A stretch of 64,000 nucleotides of DNA from Trebonia sp963771985 (GCA_963771985.1 CAVYVO010000014.1:434001-498000), one strand, 5' to 3'; numbered from the stretch's first letter, positions 33,350 to 42,618 are shown. Notes: generated by a model from the letters alone, not told the origin. Numbers and translations: made by a program.

Positions 33350-35410
33350 CTAGATCACCTCGGCCGGGTCGAGCTGGACCCGGACACCGCCGCCCTCCTT
33401 GCGGGCGCTGCGCGCCGCCTGAGCGGCGTGCAGGGCGCGGGCCAGGGCCGGCCCCTGCGATCGCGGCGCCCGGACCAGCGCCCGTACCTGTTCGGTTTCA
33501 TCGGCGGCAGCGCCGCCGCGCTCGGCGGGGACCGGGCCCAGCACCTCCAGGCCCGGCACCTCCAGGCCCGGGGCGATGCCAGACAGCAGGCTCGCCACCG
33601 CGGCCGCTGAGCCCGTGACCGCCGCCATCCGCACCGCCGGCGGAAAGCCCAGCTCCGCACGGTCGGCGAGCTCGCGCTCGGCGAAGCCGGCCGGGTCCCA
33701 CCGGATCAGCGCCTGCGTGGCGGGCAGTGCCGCGTCGGCGTGCACCAGCACCGTACCGTCGGGGCGCACCAGGGCCGCGGCGGCCAGCCAGCGGCGCAGC
33801 GCCTCCTCCCCCGCGCGCAGGCTGGGACGGCTGAGCAGCGCCCAGCCGTCCAGCAGCAGCGCGGCGGCGTACTGGGCCAGCGGCTCCGCGCCGGGGGTCG
33901 CGATCACCAGCGCGGGATGATCCGGGATCGCCGCGATGACACCATCTCCCCCGGAGGTGCGCACCTGGACGCCGGGAAAGGCCCGGCCCAGTTCCTCGGC
34001 GGTGCGCGCCGCGCCGGTCACGATCGCCCGGATCCCGTCATGGCCGCAGCGCGGGCAGGTCCAGCCGGCGGCCAGTGCGCCGCACCAGCGGCAGTCCGGC
34101 ACTTCGTGTGCCCCCGTGAGCCGCAAGGGACCACCGCACCGGGCGCATCGCGCCTGGGCACGGCATCGCTCGCACGCGATCGCGGCGAGGTATCCCCGGC
34201 GCGGCACTTGGACCAGGACCGGGCCGCGGGCGAGCGCGGCGCGCGCGGTCCGCAGGGCCAGGCTGGGCAGCCGCGCGGTGACGGCGCCCTCGTCCCTGGC
34301 CAGTTCCGCGTCGTCGGCGGCGGGCCTTACCAGCGGGGCGGCGCTGCGGAGCGTCGCGCGATCGGGTTCCAGTGAGCGCGCCCAGCCGGACTCCACCAGC
34401 TGCGCCAGCTCCGCGGTACGGGCGAACCCGCCGATCAGTGCGGCGACGCCGGCCCGGTGCGCGCGCAGCGCGAGCACCTCCCTGGCGTTCGGGTACGGCG
34501 CGCGCGGCTCGGCGTGCAGGTCGTCGCCGTCGTCCCACAGCACTACGAGGCCAAGCTCACGGACCGGCGCGAACATCGCCGCGCGCGTGCCGGCCACGAC
34601 AAGCGTCTCCCCGCGCAGCGCGGCGAGCCAGCGCCGGTACCGTTCGGCGGGGCCGAGATCCGCGCTGAGCGTGACATGGCCGGCGCCGGTTCCCGCCAGC
34701 GCCACGTCGACGCGCGCCAGGTCGCGTGCGTCCGGCACCACGATGACCGTGCCGCGGCTCGCGCTCGCGCACGTGGCGGCCGCGCGGGCGATCTCGTCCG
34801 GCCAGGTAGCACCGGGCAGCGCGGTCCACGCCGCGCGAGCCGGGCGGCCGCCGGCCACCGCGTCGAGGAACGTCCGGCCGGCCGGGTACCTGTCCCAGGG
34901 GCCGGGCTCGGGGCGGGATGGCGGCGCTGCCGGGCCGGCGCGCGGCGCTGATTCCGTCGCGGCGTGCCGCTGCGGCACCGCCAGCCGCAGCACGTCAGCG
35001 AGCGTGCCCGCGTACCGGTCAGCGACGGCACGCGCCAGCCCCGCGATCTCTTCGGTGAGCACCGGCTCCGGTGAGACGACCCGCTCCAGGTATGCGAGCC
35101 GCCCCTGATGGTCGCTGGTGCTCACCCGGTCCAGGACGAAACCATCGGTCAGCTGCCCGGCGAACCGCACCCGCACCCGCGCTCCCGTGCAGGCCTGCGC
35201 CGCGAGCCGTTCCGGCACCAGGTAGTCGAATGGCCGGTCCAGGTGTGCGAGCGGAATGTCCACCGCGATCCGGGCGACCGGCTTATCGGCCGCGGGGGCG
35301 AGCGTCTTCGGGCCCTTGGCCTGTTTGCTCGCCTTGACGGCTCGTGCGCTCTTCGGCGGTCGCGCTGCCTGCCGGGGCGTCCCCGTCCCTTCTTTCCGCG
35401 TATCCGCCAC
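33350..35410 (-). CDS. priA: PriA-like primosomal protein, ATPase-deficient actinobacterial type
   Basis: 686 residues. The N-terminal 3' DNA-binding domain (IAVDIPLAHLDRPFDYLVPE, GARVRVRFAGQLTDGFVL) is clear. The zinc-binding insert has Cys pairs in ACERCRAQARCARCGG, CRWCG and CPRCG. The helicase part lacks a Walker A GKT motif and has WDDGD in place of DEAH, as is known for actinobacterial PriA. It probably serves replication restart by structure recognition only. GTG at 35410. Upstream of def on the same strand. Confidence 0.88.
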   Translation of the reverse strand: MADTRKEGTGTPRQAARPPKSARAVKASKQAKGPKTLAPAADKPVARIAVDIPLAHLDRPFDYLVPERLAAQACTGARVRVRFAGQLTDGFVLDRVSTSDHQGRLAYLERVVSPEPVLTEEIAGLARAVADRYAGTLADVLRLAVPQRHAATESAPRAGPAAPPSRPEPGPWDRYPAGRTFLDAVAGGRPARAAWTALPGATWPDEIARAAATCASASRGTVIVVPDARDLARVDVALAGTGAGHVTLSADLGPAERYRRWLAALRGETLVVAGTRAAMFAPVRELGLVVLWDDGDDLHAEPRAPYPNAREVLALRAHRAGVAALIGGFARTAELAQLVESGWARSLEPDRATLRSAAPLVRPAADDAELARDEGAVTARLPSLALRTARAALARGPVLVQVPRRGYLAAIACERCRAQARCARCGGPLRLTGAHEVPDCRWCGALAAGWTCPRCGHDGIRAIVTGAARTAEELGRAFPGVQVRTSGGDGVIAAIPDHPALVIATPGAEPLAQYAAALLLDGWALLSRPSLRAGEEALRRWLAAAALVRPDGTVLVHADAALPATQALIRWDPAGFAERELADRAELGFPPAVRMAAVTGSAAAVASLLSGIAPGLEVPGLEVLGPVPAERGGAAADETEQVRALVRAPRSQGPALARALHAAQAARSARKEGGGVRVQLDPAEVI

Positions 35411-35634
35411 CGTCCCGTCCTACCAGATGCGCTCCGCCAGGCACGAATCCGCAGAGCAGGCGTCGCGGTGCACTGCTTCGCCGAAGGCGGGTGGCATATG
35501 GGTCCCGGATACGCGGGCGGCCGGGCACGGGAAGCCGCAATACCCGTGCCCGGCCGCTCGCGGGCTTGCCGGCCGGGCCGCGGGGGCACCGGCCGGCTGA
35601 GCCAGGCAGGGCTTCGCTACGTGATCAGGTGGTG

Positions 35635-35871
35635 CTAGCTGATCAGGTCGTCGAACGCACCGGCCCGCAGCGCGCTGACCATCGACCGGACCACGTCGGC
35701 CGGGTAGATCAGCGCCGTGCCCTTGGGGTCGCGCGAGTTCCGCATCGCGACCGTGGCGGAGTCAAGGCGGGCGAGTTCCACGCAGGCCCCCTGCGAGTTG
35801 CTGCGCTGGCTCTTCCGCCAAACCGCGCCTTCGAACTGCGCGGCAGAGATCCCGTTGTAAATATCCTGCAT
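35635..35871 (-). CDS. DUF397-domain protein
   Basis: 78 residues. AVWRKSQRSNSQGACVELARL and AMRNSRDPKGTALIYPADVV are the DUF397 signature. In actinobacteria these small proteins usually follow an XRE-type DNA-binding regulator, and the pair controls development or secondary metabolism. Here no such regulator is adjacent, so this is an orphan. ATG at 35871 has AGGAG about 10 nt upstream. Confidence 0.85.
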   Translation of the reverse strand: MQDIYNGISAAQFEGAVWRKSQRSNSQGACVELARLDSATVAMRNSRDPKGTALIYPADVVRSMVSALRAGAFDDLIS

Positions 35872-36477
35872 CGTTTCTCGTCTCCTGACGCATTGATTCG
35901 GTCCGTTGACTAGCGCCTGCTGCCACGGCCCCTGCGCACTGGTGTCAGCCCACGACCAATCGCGGCTGACCCCTGTCTATCCCGATCCCCTAGGTCCCCC
36001 GGGCTTACGACAGAGAGCTTATCGCATGCACGTGCATCCGCATGGTATTTCGCACTCTCATACGCATACGCATCTGCACAGCCGATTATTTTATGTACTT
36101 CTAGGGCACGTATCGTAGACGCTCTGTAATCACCGCAGGCCCAGCGTGGAGGAAGCGGCGCGCGTCTACCTCCGCGCTTGCGTCGGCTACCCCGGATCAG
36201 CGGTGCCACACACGGCATTCCGCCGGAATCATGGTTGCTATTTGGTAAGCAAACTATATCGCTCCGTAGTTGAGCGTCACCGTGCCGCAGCCTCCGCCCG
36301 GCAACGGCAGGAGAGCGTACCTCGGCGGCCTCGGCGGGAGGTGACCTCGGCGGCCCCCGCAGGGCAAGCAGGCCGATTGCGCAAACGGGCCCGCTAGAGC
36401 GGGTCGATTGCGCAATCGGCCTCAGTGGGGGGGTTCGCCAGGCGCGGCCTGGTCGGGGGGTTCGCCGGGCGGCGGTG
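35872..36477. other. 606-bp spacer without a gene
   Basis: Contains a less GC-rich part (36020-36130) with the palindrome ATGCACGTGCAT, a possible operator GTTGCT-ATTTGGTA-AGCAAAC near 36232-36256, and the nested-palindrome element at 36371-36421. No gene seen on either strand. Confidence 0.5.
36371..36421. repeat. Nested-palindrome repeat, best preserved two-arm element (site E)
   Basis: Left arm GGCCGATTGCGCAA, ACGGGCCCGCT, centre AG, right arm AGCGGGTCGATTGCGCAA then TCGGCC. The whole 51 bp folds into one hairpin with few mismatches, and each arm also contains the smaller palindrome GATTGCGCAATC. Just downstream of metK. Confidence 0.88.
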
Positions 36478-37671
36478 TTAGAGGCCGGCGGCCTCGCGCA
36501 GCTGGGCGGCGCGGTCGGTGCGCTCCCAGGAGAAGTCCGGTTCGGTCCGGCCGAAGTGGCCGTAGGCCGCGGTCTGCGAGTAGATCGGGCGGAGCAGGTC
36601 CAGGTTCGCGATGATCGCCCGTGGCCGCAGGTCGAAAACCTCTGTGACGGCGTCCTGGATCCGCTCCACCGGCACCCGCTCGGTGCCGAAGCACTCGACG
36701 AAAAGCCCCACCGGCTTGGCCTTGCCGATCGCGTACGCGACCTGCGCCTCGCACCGGTCGGCCAGCCCCGCCGCCACTACGTTCTTCGCCACCCAGCGCA
36801 TCGCGTACGCGGCGCTCCGGTCGACCTTGGACGGGTCCTTGCCGGAGAAGGCGCCGCCGCCGTGCCTGGCCATCCCGCCGTACGTGTCGATGATGATCTT
36901 GCGCCCGGTGAGGCCCGCGTCGCCCATCGGGCCGCCGACCTCGAACCGCCCGGTCGGGTTGACCAGCAGCCGGTACCCGGTCGCGTCAATGTCGAATCCG
37001 GAGATCACGGGCTCGACAACGTAGTCCTTGACGTCCGGTGCCAGGAGCTCCTTCAGGTTGATGTCCGGCGCGTGCTGCGTGGACACGACCACGGTGTCGA
37101 GCCGCACCGCCCGGTCCCCCGCGTACTCCACCGTCACCTGGGTCTTGCCGTCCGGCCGCAGGTACGGGACCGTGCCGGAACGGCGCACCTCCGACAGCTG
37201 GCGCGCCAGCTTGTGGGCCATCATGATCGGCAGCGGCATCAATTCCGGTGTCTCCCGGCAGGCGTAGCCGAACATCAGGCCCTGGTCACCCGCGCCCTGC
37301 CTGTCGTACTCCTCGGTGCCCTCGCCCTCGCGGTACTCGAACGCGTCCGTCACGCCCTGGGCGATGTCCGGCGACTGCGAGCCGATGGAGACCGACACGC
37401 CGCAAGACGCCCCGTCGTAGCCCTTAGCCGAGGAGTCGTAGCCGATCTGGAGGATCTTCTCGCGTATGATACCGGGTATATCAACGTAGGTCTTGGTGGT
37501 GACCTCGCCGGCCACGTGCACCTGACCGGTCGTGATCAGCGTCTCGACCGCCACGCGGCTATCAGGATCGTCCTTGATCATCGCGTCAAGGACGGCGTCG
37601 CTGATCTGGTCGGCCATCTTGTCGGGATGGCCTTCCGTAACAGATTCCGAGGTAAACAGCCGACGGGCCAC
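36478..37671 (-). CDS. metK: S-adenosylmethionine synthetase
   Basis: 397 residues, normal length. Makes S-adenosylmethionine from ATP and methionine. SVTEGHPDKMADQISDAVLD, GAGDQGLMFGYA, GGGAFSGKDPSKVDRSAAY and the GDAGLTGRKIIIDTYGG segment are canonical. GTG at 37671 is preceded by GGAG. In the conserved actinobacterial rpoZ-coaBC-metK-priA order. Confidence 0.97.
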   Translation of the reverse strand: MARRLFTSESVTEGHPDKMADQISDAVLDAMIKDDPDSRVAVETLITTGQVHVAGEVTTKTYVDIPGIIREKILQIGYDSSAKGYDGASCGVSVSIGSQSPDIAQGVTDAFEYREGEGTEEYDRQGAGDQGLMFGYACRETPELMPLPIMMAHKLARQLSEVRRSGTVPYLRPDGKTQVTVEYAGDRAVRLDTVVVSTQHAPDINLKELLAPDVKDYVVEPVISGFDIDATGYRLLVNPTGRFEVGGPMGDAGLTGRKIIIDTYGGMARHGGGAFSGKDPSKVDRSAAYAMRWVAKNVVAAGLADRCEAQVAYAIGKAKPVGLFVECFGTERVPVERIQDAVTEVFDLRPRAIIANLDLLRPIYSQTAAYGHFGRTEPDFSWERTDRAAQLREAAGL

Positions 37672-37747
37672 GTTATTTTCTCCATCCGCAAAGTCAACCG
37701 ACTTTGGCAGAGTTTAGCCGGAAGGAGCTGGCGGAATCGCAGCTCGG

Positions 37748-39042
37748 TCACGCCAGCCGGGCCGCCACCAGATCCCATACGACGCTGGCCAGCCCGTCCT
37801 TGGACCGGCGCGCGATAGGCGTCCTGCTCCCGTCGGCACCCAGCACGACGGCCTCGTTCGCTACGCTGCCGAACCCCAGCCCGTCGCCGACCGGGTTAAC
37901 GACAAGCAGGTCACAGCCTTTGCGGGCCAGCTTGGCCGCGGCGGCGTCCAGGTTCGGATCGGTTTCCGCGGCGAACCCCACGACCACCTGGCCGGCCCGC
38001 GGGCCGCTCTCCGGGCCGCCAGGTCCGCCAGGATGTCCGGGTTCTCGGCGAGCACGATCGGTTCTGGTGCCCGGCCGTCCTTCTTGATCTTCTCGCCGCT
38101 TCGCGTCACCGGGCGGAAGTCGGCGACAGCCGCCGTCATCACCACCGCGTCGGCGGTCCCGGCCTCGGCGAGCATCACGGCGTGCATGTCCCGGGCCGAG
38201 ACCACGCGGATGACCTTCGCCCCGGCCGGGTCCGGGAGCTCCACGTTCGCCGCGACCACGGTCACGTCGGCGCCCCGGGCGACCGCCGACCTGGCGAACG
38301 CGTAGCCTTGCCTGCCAGTTGACCAGTTACCGAGAAACCGGACTGGGTCGAGTTCCTCGCGGGTCCCGCCCGCGGAGATAAGCACGCGGCGGCCGGCGAG
38401 GCTCTGCTGGCCCGCAGGGGACGACCCCCGCACCCCCGAAAGGCTCGACGTGCCGCCGGCCACCCCGGCTGGGGCTGAGCTGTCCGCGGCCGGGGAGGCG
38501 CCACCGTCCGTTCCGGATGAAAGGATCGATTCCGCGAGGGCGAAGAGTTCGCTTGGCTCCGGGAGCCGCCCCTTCCCGCTGTCCGCACCTGTCAGGCGAC
38601 CTACGGCGGGCTCCACGACGATCGCGCCGCGCTCGCGCAGCGTCGCCGCGTTCTGCTGGGTGGCGGGATGCTCCCACATCTCCGTGTGCATCGCGGGCGC
38701 GTACACGACGGGGCAGCGGGCGGTCAGCAGCGTGGCCGTGAGCAGGTCCGACGCCTGCCCCGCGGCGGCCCGGGCCAGGACGTCCGCAGTCGCGGGGGCG
38801 ACCAGGACCAGGTCGGCCGACTGGCCGAGCCGCACGTGGGGCACCTCGGGGACGTCGCTCCAGACATCCGTTGCCACAGGCTCGCCGGACAGCGCCGCCC
38901 AGGTCGGCTCGCCGACGAACCGGAGCGCGTCGGGCGTCGGGATCACCCGGACCCGGTGCCCGGCTTCCTTCAGCAGGCGCAGGAGCTCGCAGGCTTTGTA
39001 CGCGGCGATCCCGGCGCCGACACCGAGAATGACTCGCGCCAT
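37748..39042 (-). CDS. coaBC: Phosphopantothenoylcysteine decarboxylase / synthetase, frameshifted near 38010
   Basis: N-terminal flavin-dependent CoaC (about 1-180): GVGAGIAAYKACELLRLL, catalytic His in VPHVRLG, APAMHTEMWEHPA. C-terminal CoaB: LISAGGTREELDPVRFLGNWSTG, AAVADFRP, then VVVGFAAETDPNL and LLVVNPVGDGLGFGS. The frame changes between DLAARR and SGPRAGQVVVGF; CGGAGAGCGG appears to lack one G of CGGGAGAGC. CoA synthesis is essential, so an error is likely. The linker between domains is extended and contains GVRGSSPAGQQS from a GC-palindrome insertion. Confidence 0.9.
38401..38443. repeat. GC-palindrome insertion inside coaBC
   Basis: On the coding strand GGGGGTCGTCCCC is followed by TGCGGGCCAGCAGAGC, nearly the same as the insertion in ribBA. 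It falls in the linker between the CoaC and CoaB domains. Confidence 0.75.
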
Positions 39043-39059
39043 CGCAGGGCGTCCGAGCC

Positions 39060-39320
39060 TTAGTCCTCGGTGGCCTCCACCTTCAGGAGGCGCTCGCGGA
39101 TCTCGCGCAGCGCGATCGACAGCGGCTTCTCCTGGACGCGGGTCTCGACCAGCGGCCCGACGTACTCGAGCAGGCCCTCGCCGAGCTGCGAGTAGTAGGC
39201 GTTGATCTGGCGCGCCCGCTTCGCGGCCATGATCACCAGTTGGTACTTACTGTCAACGACATCAAGAAGCTCGTCGATCGGCGGGTTGATGATGCCGTCT
39301 GCGGCCGGGGTCCCTGCCAC
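39060..39320 (-). CDS. rpoZ: RNA polymerase omega subunit
   Basis: 86 residues. INPPIDELLDVVDSKYQLVIMAAKRARQIN is the omega signature, which helps fold and hold the beta-prime subunit. GTG start at 39320. Lies between gmk and coaBC as in other actinobacteria. Confidence 0.96.
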   Translation of the reverse strand: MAGTPAADGIINPPIDELLDVVDSKYQLVIMAAKRARQINAYYSQLGEGLLEYVGPLVETRVQEKPLSIALREIRERLLKVEATED

Positions 39321-39332
39321 GTGTCGCCTTCC

Positions 39333-39977
39333 TCATTGATAGCTGTTAATCAACGTTACCAGCTGCCGGCAAACGTCCTGAACGGATGTGTTCACCAGCG
39401 TTTCGTCGAACTCGCCTGCCGCGGCGAGTTCCTCTTTAGCCACCGCGAGGCGGCGCTGTACGACCTCGGGAGGCTCAGTGCCCCGGCCGGTCAGCCTGCG
39501 GACCAGTTCCTCCCAGGATGGCGGCTCGAGGAACACCAGCAAGGCATCGTCCTGCATTGCCTGGCGGACTTGCCGGGCACCCGATAGGTCGATCTCGAGC
39601 AAGGTCGGCAAACCTCGCTCGAGCCTTCGCCGCAGCGGGTCCTTCGGCGTCCCGTATTTGTTCCCAGCGAACTCGGCCCACTCCAGAAGTTCTCCGGCGG
39701 CCGCCATGCGGTCAAACTCGCGATCGTCCACAAAATAATATTCCCGTCCGTTCACTTCTCCAGGCCGCGGCCTTCGAGTTGTAACGGAAACGGAAATCCA
39801 GATCTCCGGACTGCAGCGGCGGAGTTCCGCGACGACCGTGCTCTTCCCGACCCCGGAGGGCCCGGAGAGCACAGTCAGTCGCGAATGCCTCCGCACCGCG
39901 GGCGCGCCGGCGCCTACGGGCGCCGCTCCCCTCGCGGCTACCGCCTCGCGCGCCTTACGGCCGGGCGAGACAGTCAT
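39333..39977 (-). CDS. gmk: Guanylate kinase
   Basis: 214 residues. ATP-dependent phosphorylation of GMP to GDP. P-loop VLSGPSGVGKST, GMP-binding SVTTRRPRPGEVNGREYYFV, AEFAGNKYGTPK and LLEIDLSGARQV are typical. A 30-residue Ala/Arg-rich N-terminal extension precedes the core; an internal start is possible but no better ribosome-binding site was seen. Confidence 0.95.
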   Translation of the reverse strand: MTVSPGRKAREAVAARGAAPVGAGAPAVRRHSRLTVLSGPSGVGKSTVVAELRRCSPEIWISVSVTTRRPRPGEVNGREYYFVDDREFDRMAAAGELLEWAEFAGNKYGTPKDPLRRRLERGLPTLLEIDLSGARQVRQAMQDDALLVFLEPPSWEELVRRLTGRGTEPPEVVQRRLAVAKEELAAAGEFDETLVNTSVQDVCRQLVTLINSYQ

Positions 39978-40021
39978 GCCCTCGCGCCCGAGCCGACTGC
40001 CCGCGGAGCCGGCTATCTGCC

Positions 40022-40342
40022 TCAGATGTCGGCACCGAACTCCTGCTCAAGCGCGGCGCGCTGGTTCGCGCCCAGACCGCGCACGCGGCGGGATTCGGCG
40101 ATGCCGAGCCGCTCCATGATCTGCTTCGCGCGGACCTTGCCGACGCCCGGCAGAGACTCGAGAAGGGCGGAGACCTTCATCTTGCCAATGACGTCGTCGG
40201 TTGATCCGTCCTTGATGACCTCTGACAAGGTCACCGCGCCGCGCTTGAGGCGATTCTTAACCTCGGCGCGTTCCTTACGCGCTATCGCCGCCTTCTGCAA
40301 GGCGTCGGCGCGCTGTTGGGGAGTGAGGGGAGGAAGAGCCAC
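40022..40342 (-). CDS. mihF: Integration host factor, actinobacterial type
   Basis: 106 residues. LPPLTPQQRADALQKAAIARKERAEVKNRLKRG, then LLESLPGVGKVRAKQIMERLGIAESRRVRGLGANQ, which contains a helix-two-turns-helix DNA-binding unit. This nucleoid protein (mIHF/sIHF) is unrelated to enteric IHF and is often essential. GTG at 40342. Usually adjoins pyrF, but here a 1.56-kb non-coding stretch separates them. Confidence 0.95.
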   Translation of the reverse strand: MALPPLTPQQRADALQKAAIARKERAEVKNRLKRGAVTLSEVIKDGSTDDVIGKMKVSALLESLPGVGKVRAKQIMERLGIAESRRVRGLGANQRAALEQEFGADI

Positions 40343-41179
40343 TCGGGGTCACCTCGGGTTTCGTCGTAAAAAAGGTTGGACGGGAGGGGAAACTAGCGAG
40401 TCAAGCACCCTTTCGGCAACGCGAACCTCCGTTTATGTCATCACAAATTCAAATATATTACTCTACACACACAATCTATTACCTAGCGTAGCCGACGGCA
40501 GGTCCTGGGCGCTTAGCGGGCTCTCGTGGAGTGATAGCCACGGAGTCCCGGATATCTGCCGAGACCCTGTCCTGTCTGCCGCAAAGTACGCCTCTTGTCC
40601 CTTTCCGATTGCACGACACCGCGCGGAGTCTGTGCCGCCGCGCGCGCCGCGCTGATGTTCCCGTACCGGAGGCGGAGCCCCGCCCGCGCGAACCGCGTCC
40701 GTCGCCTGGCGGACATCTGCCCGCGCCCGGCGGCTAGACGCCTGCGCCGTCCCGGTTGCCGTCCCCGTCGTCACACGGCCGGCGCACTGGGCACCGGCGT
40801 CGCGCCGCGCCGACGCGTCAACCATACACGCAGGAGCGAAGCCCTGACGTGCAGCCCCGCGGACATGGTCCGACATGACCACGGCGGCGGGCGGCCCGGC
40901 GGTCCCGGGCATCCGCGGAGCCGCGGTTGGCGCCGAACGCGCCGAACGCGCCGGCAGGTGCCCTCCGCCGCACATATGCGATTTATGCAATCTAATGGCT
41001 GCATTTTCCATAATCGAGGATGTTCCGCGCTTGCTTTCTCTCGGACGGACATTTTACCCAGCACAGCGCTTCCATCACAGTACCGCCCCGGCGAAATCTC
41101 CGCAGGTCGGGTTTCGGTCGCCGAACATACCTCCGGCCTGGGCGGCTAGCTTATGGTGTCAGTGTGACTGTATTTCGCT

Positions 41180-41305
41180 ATGCTGGCTAGCGAGATCCAC
41201 TCCTTGCTAAAGGAGATTCCCCCGCCACTTACGTGGCGCCCGTGGCGCGGTCACGGTACGGCGCGAAACCGCGCATGCGGGTCAGGCATGACCGCGCCAG
41301 CATGA
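41180..41305 (+). CDS. Possible small protein of 41 residues
   Basis: ATG at 41180 begins MLASEIHSLLKEIPPPLTWR and continues to a TGA at 41303-41305. The amino-acid make-up is balanced, unlike the Arg-rich shadow frames nearby. However, no clear ribosome-binding site precedes it, and a CGCCAC-TTAC-GTGGCG hairpin (41223-41238) lies within. No family recognised. Could be chance. Confidence 0.25.
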   Translation: MLASEIHSLLKEIPPPLTWRPWRGHGTARNRACGSGMTAPA

Positions 41306-41378
41306 CGGCGACGGGCATGAAAGGTGCGGGAGGCGGGTGCCGGGAGGCGGGTGCGGGAGCTCCCCGCACCCCGTATTC

Positions 41379-41571
41379 TTCCCCTGGATACCCCGTCGGG
41401 TATCCAGGGGAAGAGTTTCCATGATCACGAAACTTTAGCACACTATAGCGATAAAAATTCTTCGCCAGGAAAAAGGTTTTCGCGATCAAGGTGTTGCGGG
41501 TGGGGCTATTTATGCGCCAAATCCTGAAATTTCTGGATTTGATACCCCCTGCCCTTGGCCGCGACTGGGCC
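41379..41571 (-). repeat. Structured AT-rich dispersed repeat type 1, copy 2
   Basis: On the minus strand: GGCCCAGTCGCGGCCAAGG, GGGGGTATCAAA, 58 nt from GGTATC to TGATCGCGAAAA, 72 nt on to GATCATGGAA, then a perfect hairpin with arms CTTCCCCTGGATACCC and GGGTATCCAGGGGAAG. Blocks and spacing equal copy 1 at 23461-23653 although many single bases differ. Its 5' part also contains the near-palindrome CAAATCC-A-GAAATTTC-A-GGATTTG. Confidence 0.85.
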
Positions 41572-41668
41572 GAGTAGGTACTGAACTCCAGACGTGCGAG
41601 CTCTACAGCAGACCCTCCGCACGGACATTTCGACGCAATAGTGCACAGATGGGACGCAAGAGGCTGGT

Positions 41669-41819
41669 GTGACGCGGAGTGGGCAGCGTGACGCGGGGTG
41701 GGCAGCGTGACGCGGGGTGGGCAGCGTGACGCGGGGTGGGCAGCGTGACGCGGGGTGGGCAGCGTGACGCGGGGTGGGCAGCGTGACGCGGGGTGGGCAG
41801 CGTGACGCGAGGGGTACCG
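41669..41819. repeat. Tandem repeat, eight copies of a 19-bp unit
   Basis: Unit GTGACGCGGGGTGGGCAGC starting at 41669, 41688, 41707, 41726, 41745, 41764, 41783 and 41802. The first has GGAGT for GGGGT and the last is truncated; the middle six are identical. Lies 83 bp beyond the 3' end of pyrF. Confidence 0.95.
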
Positions 41820-41901
41820 GGCGCGGGCGGTGGTGATCCCTCGGCGGCACCGGGGGTGGCTAGCGGCGGCGCAGTGGCCGCCGGAGCGGCACCGGGGACG
41901 G

Positions 41902-42618
41902 TTAGCGGGGGGCGATGGGGCCTGGGATGCCGCGGCGGAGGGAGGCGGCTACCGCGGCGGCGGCGGCGCCGGGGTCGGGCGCCCTGGTGATCGGGCGGCC
42001 GATGACCAGCAGGTCGGCTCCTGCCCTGATGGCGTCCACAGGCGTCGCCACCCGGGCCTGGTCATGCAGAGCGGTTCCCGCCGGCCGGACACCCGGGGTG
42101 ATCAGCGTGATGTCCGGGCCGACCTCCGCGCGGACCGCGGCGACCTCATGCGGGGAGCAGACCAGCCCGCGGGCGCCGGCCGAGACCGCCAGCACGGACA
42201 TCCGCCGGACCACGTCGCTGACCGGGCCGGGGACACCCATCTGCGCGAGGTCGTCTTCCCCGAGCGAGGTAAGCACGGTCACCGCCGCCACGCACGTCGC
42301 GGGCGCCGACTCCACAGCGGCCCGGACCACGTCCGCGCCGCCCGCCGCGTGCACGGTGAGGTATTCCGGGCGCAGCCGGGAGACGGCGCGGGCGGCGCCG
42401 GCGACCGTCGCCGGGATGTCGTGCAGCTTCAGGTCGAGGAAGACCTCGACCCCGCTCGCCCCGCGGACCGTCGCCACGACGTCCGGACCGTATCGCAGGT
42501 AAAGTTCCAGGCCGATCTTGACCGTCGACACGTGCGGCGTGACGAGCGCCGCCCAGCGGGCCGCGGTATCCAGGTCCGGCGCGTCCAGCGCCACGGCGAC
42601 CGGTGCTGGCCTTCGCAC
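41902..42618 (-). CDS. pyrF: Orotidine 5'-phosphate decarboxylase
   Basis: 238 residues. Last step to UMP. VALDAPDLDTAARWA, the catalytic Lys/Asp array in VFLDLKLHDIPATV, TVLTSLGEDDL, TPGVRPAG and VIGRPITRAPDP match the bacterial group-1 type. Last gene of the pyr operon, 261 bp downstream of pyrD. Confidence 0.96.
   Translation of the reverse strand: MRRPAPVAVALDAPDLDTAARWAALVTPHVSTVKIGLELYLRYGPDVVATVRGASGVEVFLDLKLHDIPATVAGAARAVSRLRPEYLTVHAAGGADVVRAAVESAPATCVAAVTVLTSLGEDDLAQMGVPGPVSDVVRRMSVLAVSAGARGLVCSPHEVAAVRAEVGPDITLITPGVRPAGTALHDQARVATPVDAIRAGADLLVIGRPITRAPDPGAAAAAVAASLRRGIPGPIAPR

Larger units (their letters stand above)
40343..41901. other. 1.56-kb mostly non-coding interval between pyrF and mihF
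   Basis: Upstream of mihF there is an AT-rich stretch (40435-40495) suited to its promoter. The interval further holds a possible small ORF (41180-41305), the type 1 structured repeat copy 2 (41379-41571) and eight 19-bp tandem units (41669-41819). Open frames at 40.46-41.15 kb have no family resemblance and Arg-rich shadow composition, so I see no gene there. Confidence 0.6.

Noticed and set aside
36232..36256. MarR-like operator GTTGCT-N8-AGCAAAC.
   Set aside because: No MarR or transporter gene is adjacent, so a regulatory call is not supported beyond a mention.
35872..36477. Possible tRNA or small RNA gene in the spacer upstream of the DUF397 gene.
   Set aside because: No TpsiC-like GGTTCGA segment or cloverleaf pairing could be found.
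40463..41149. Overlapping open frames on both strands in the pyrF-mihF spacer.
   Set aside because: Arg/Pro-rich shadow composition, no start signals and no recognisable motif; not reported as genes.
41669..41819. CRISPR array.
   Set aside because: Units are contiguous 19-mers without spacers and no cas genes are in the window.
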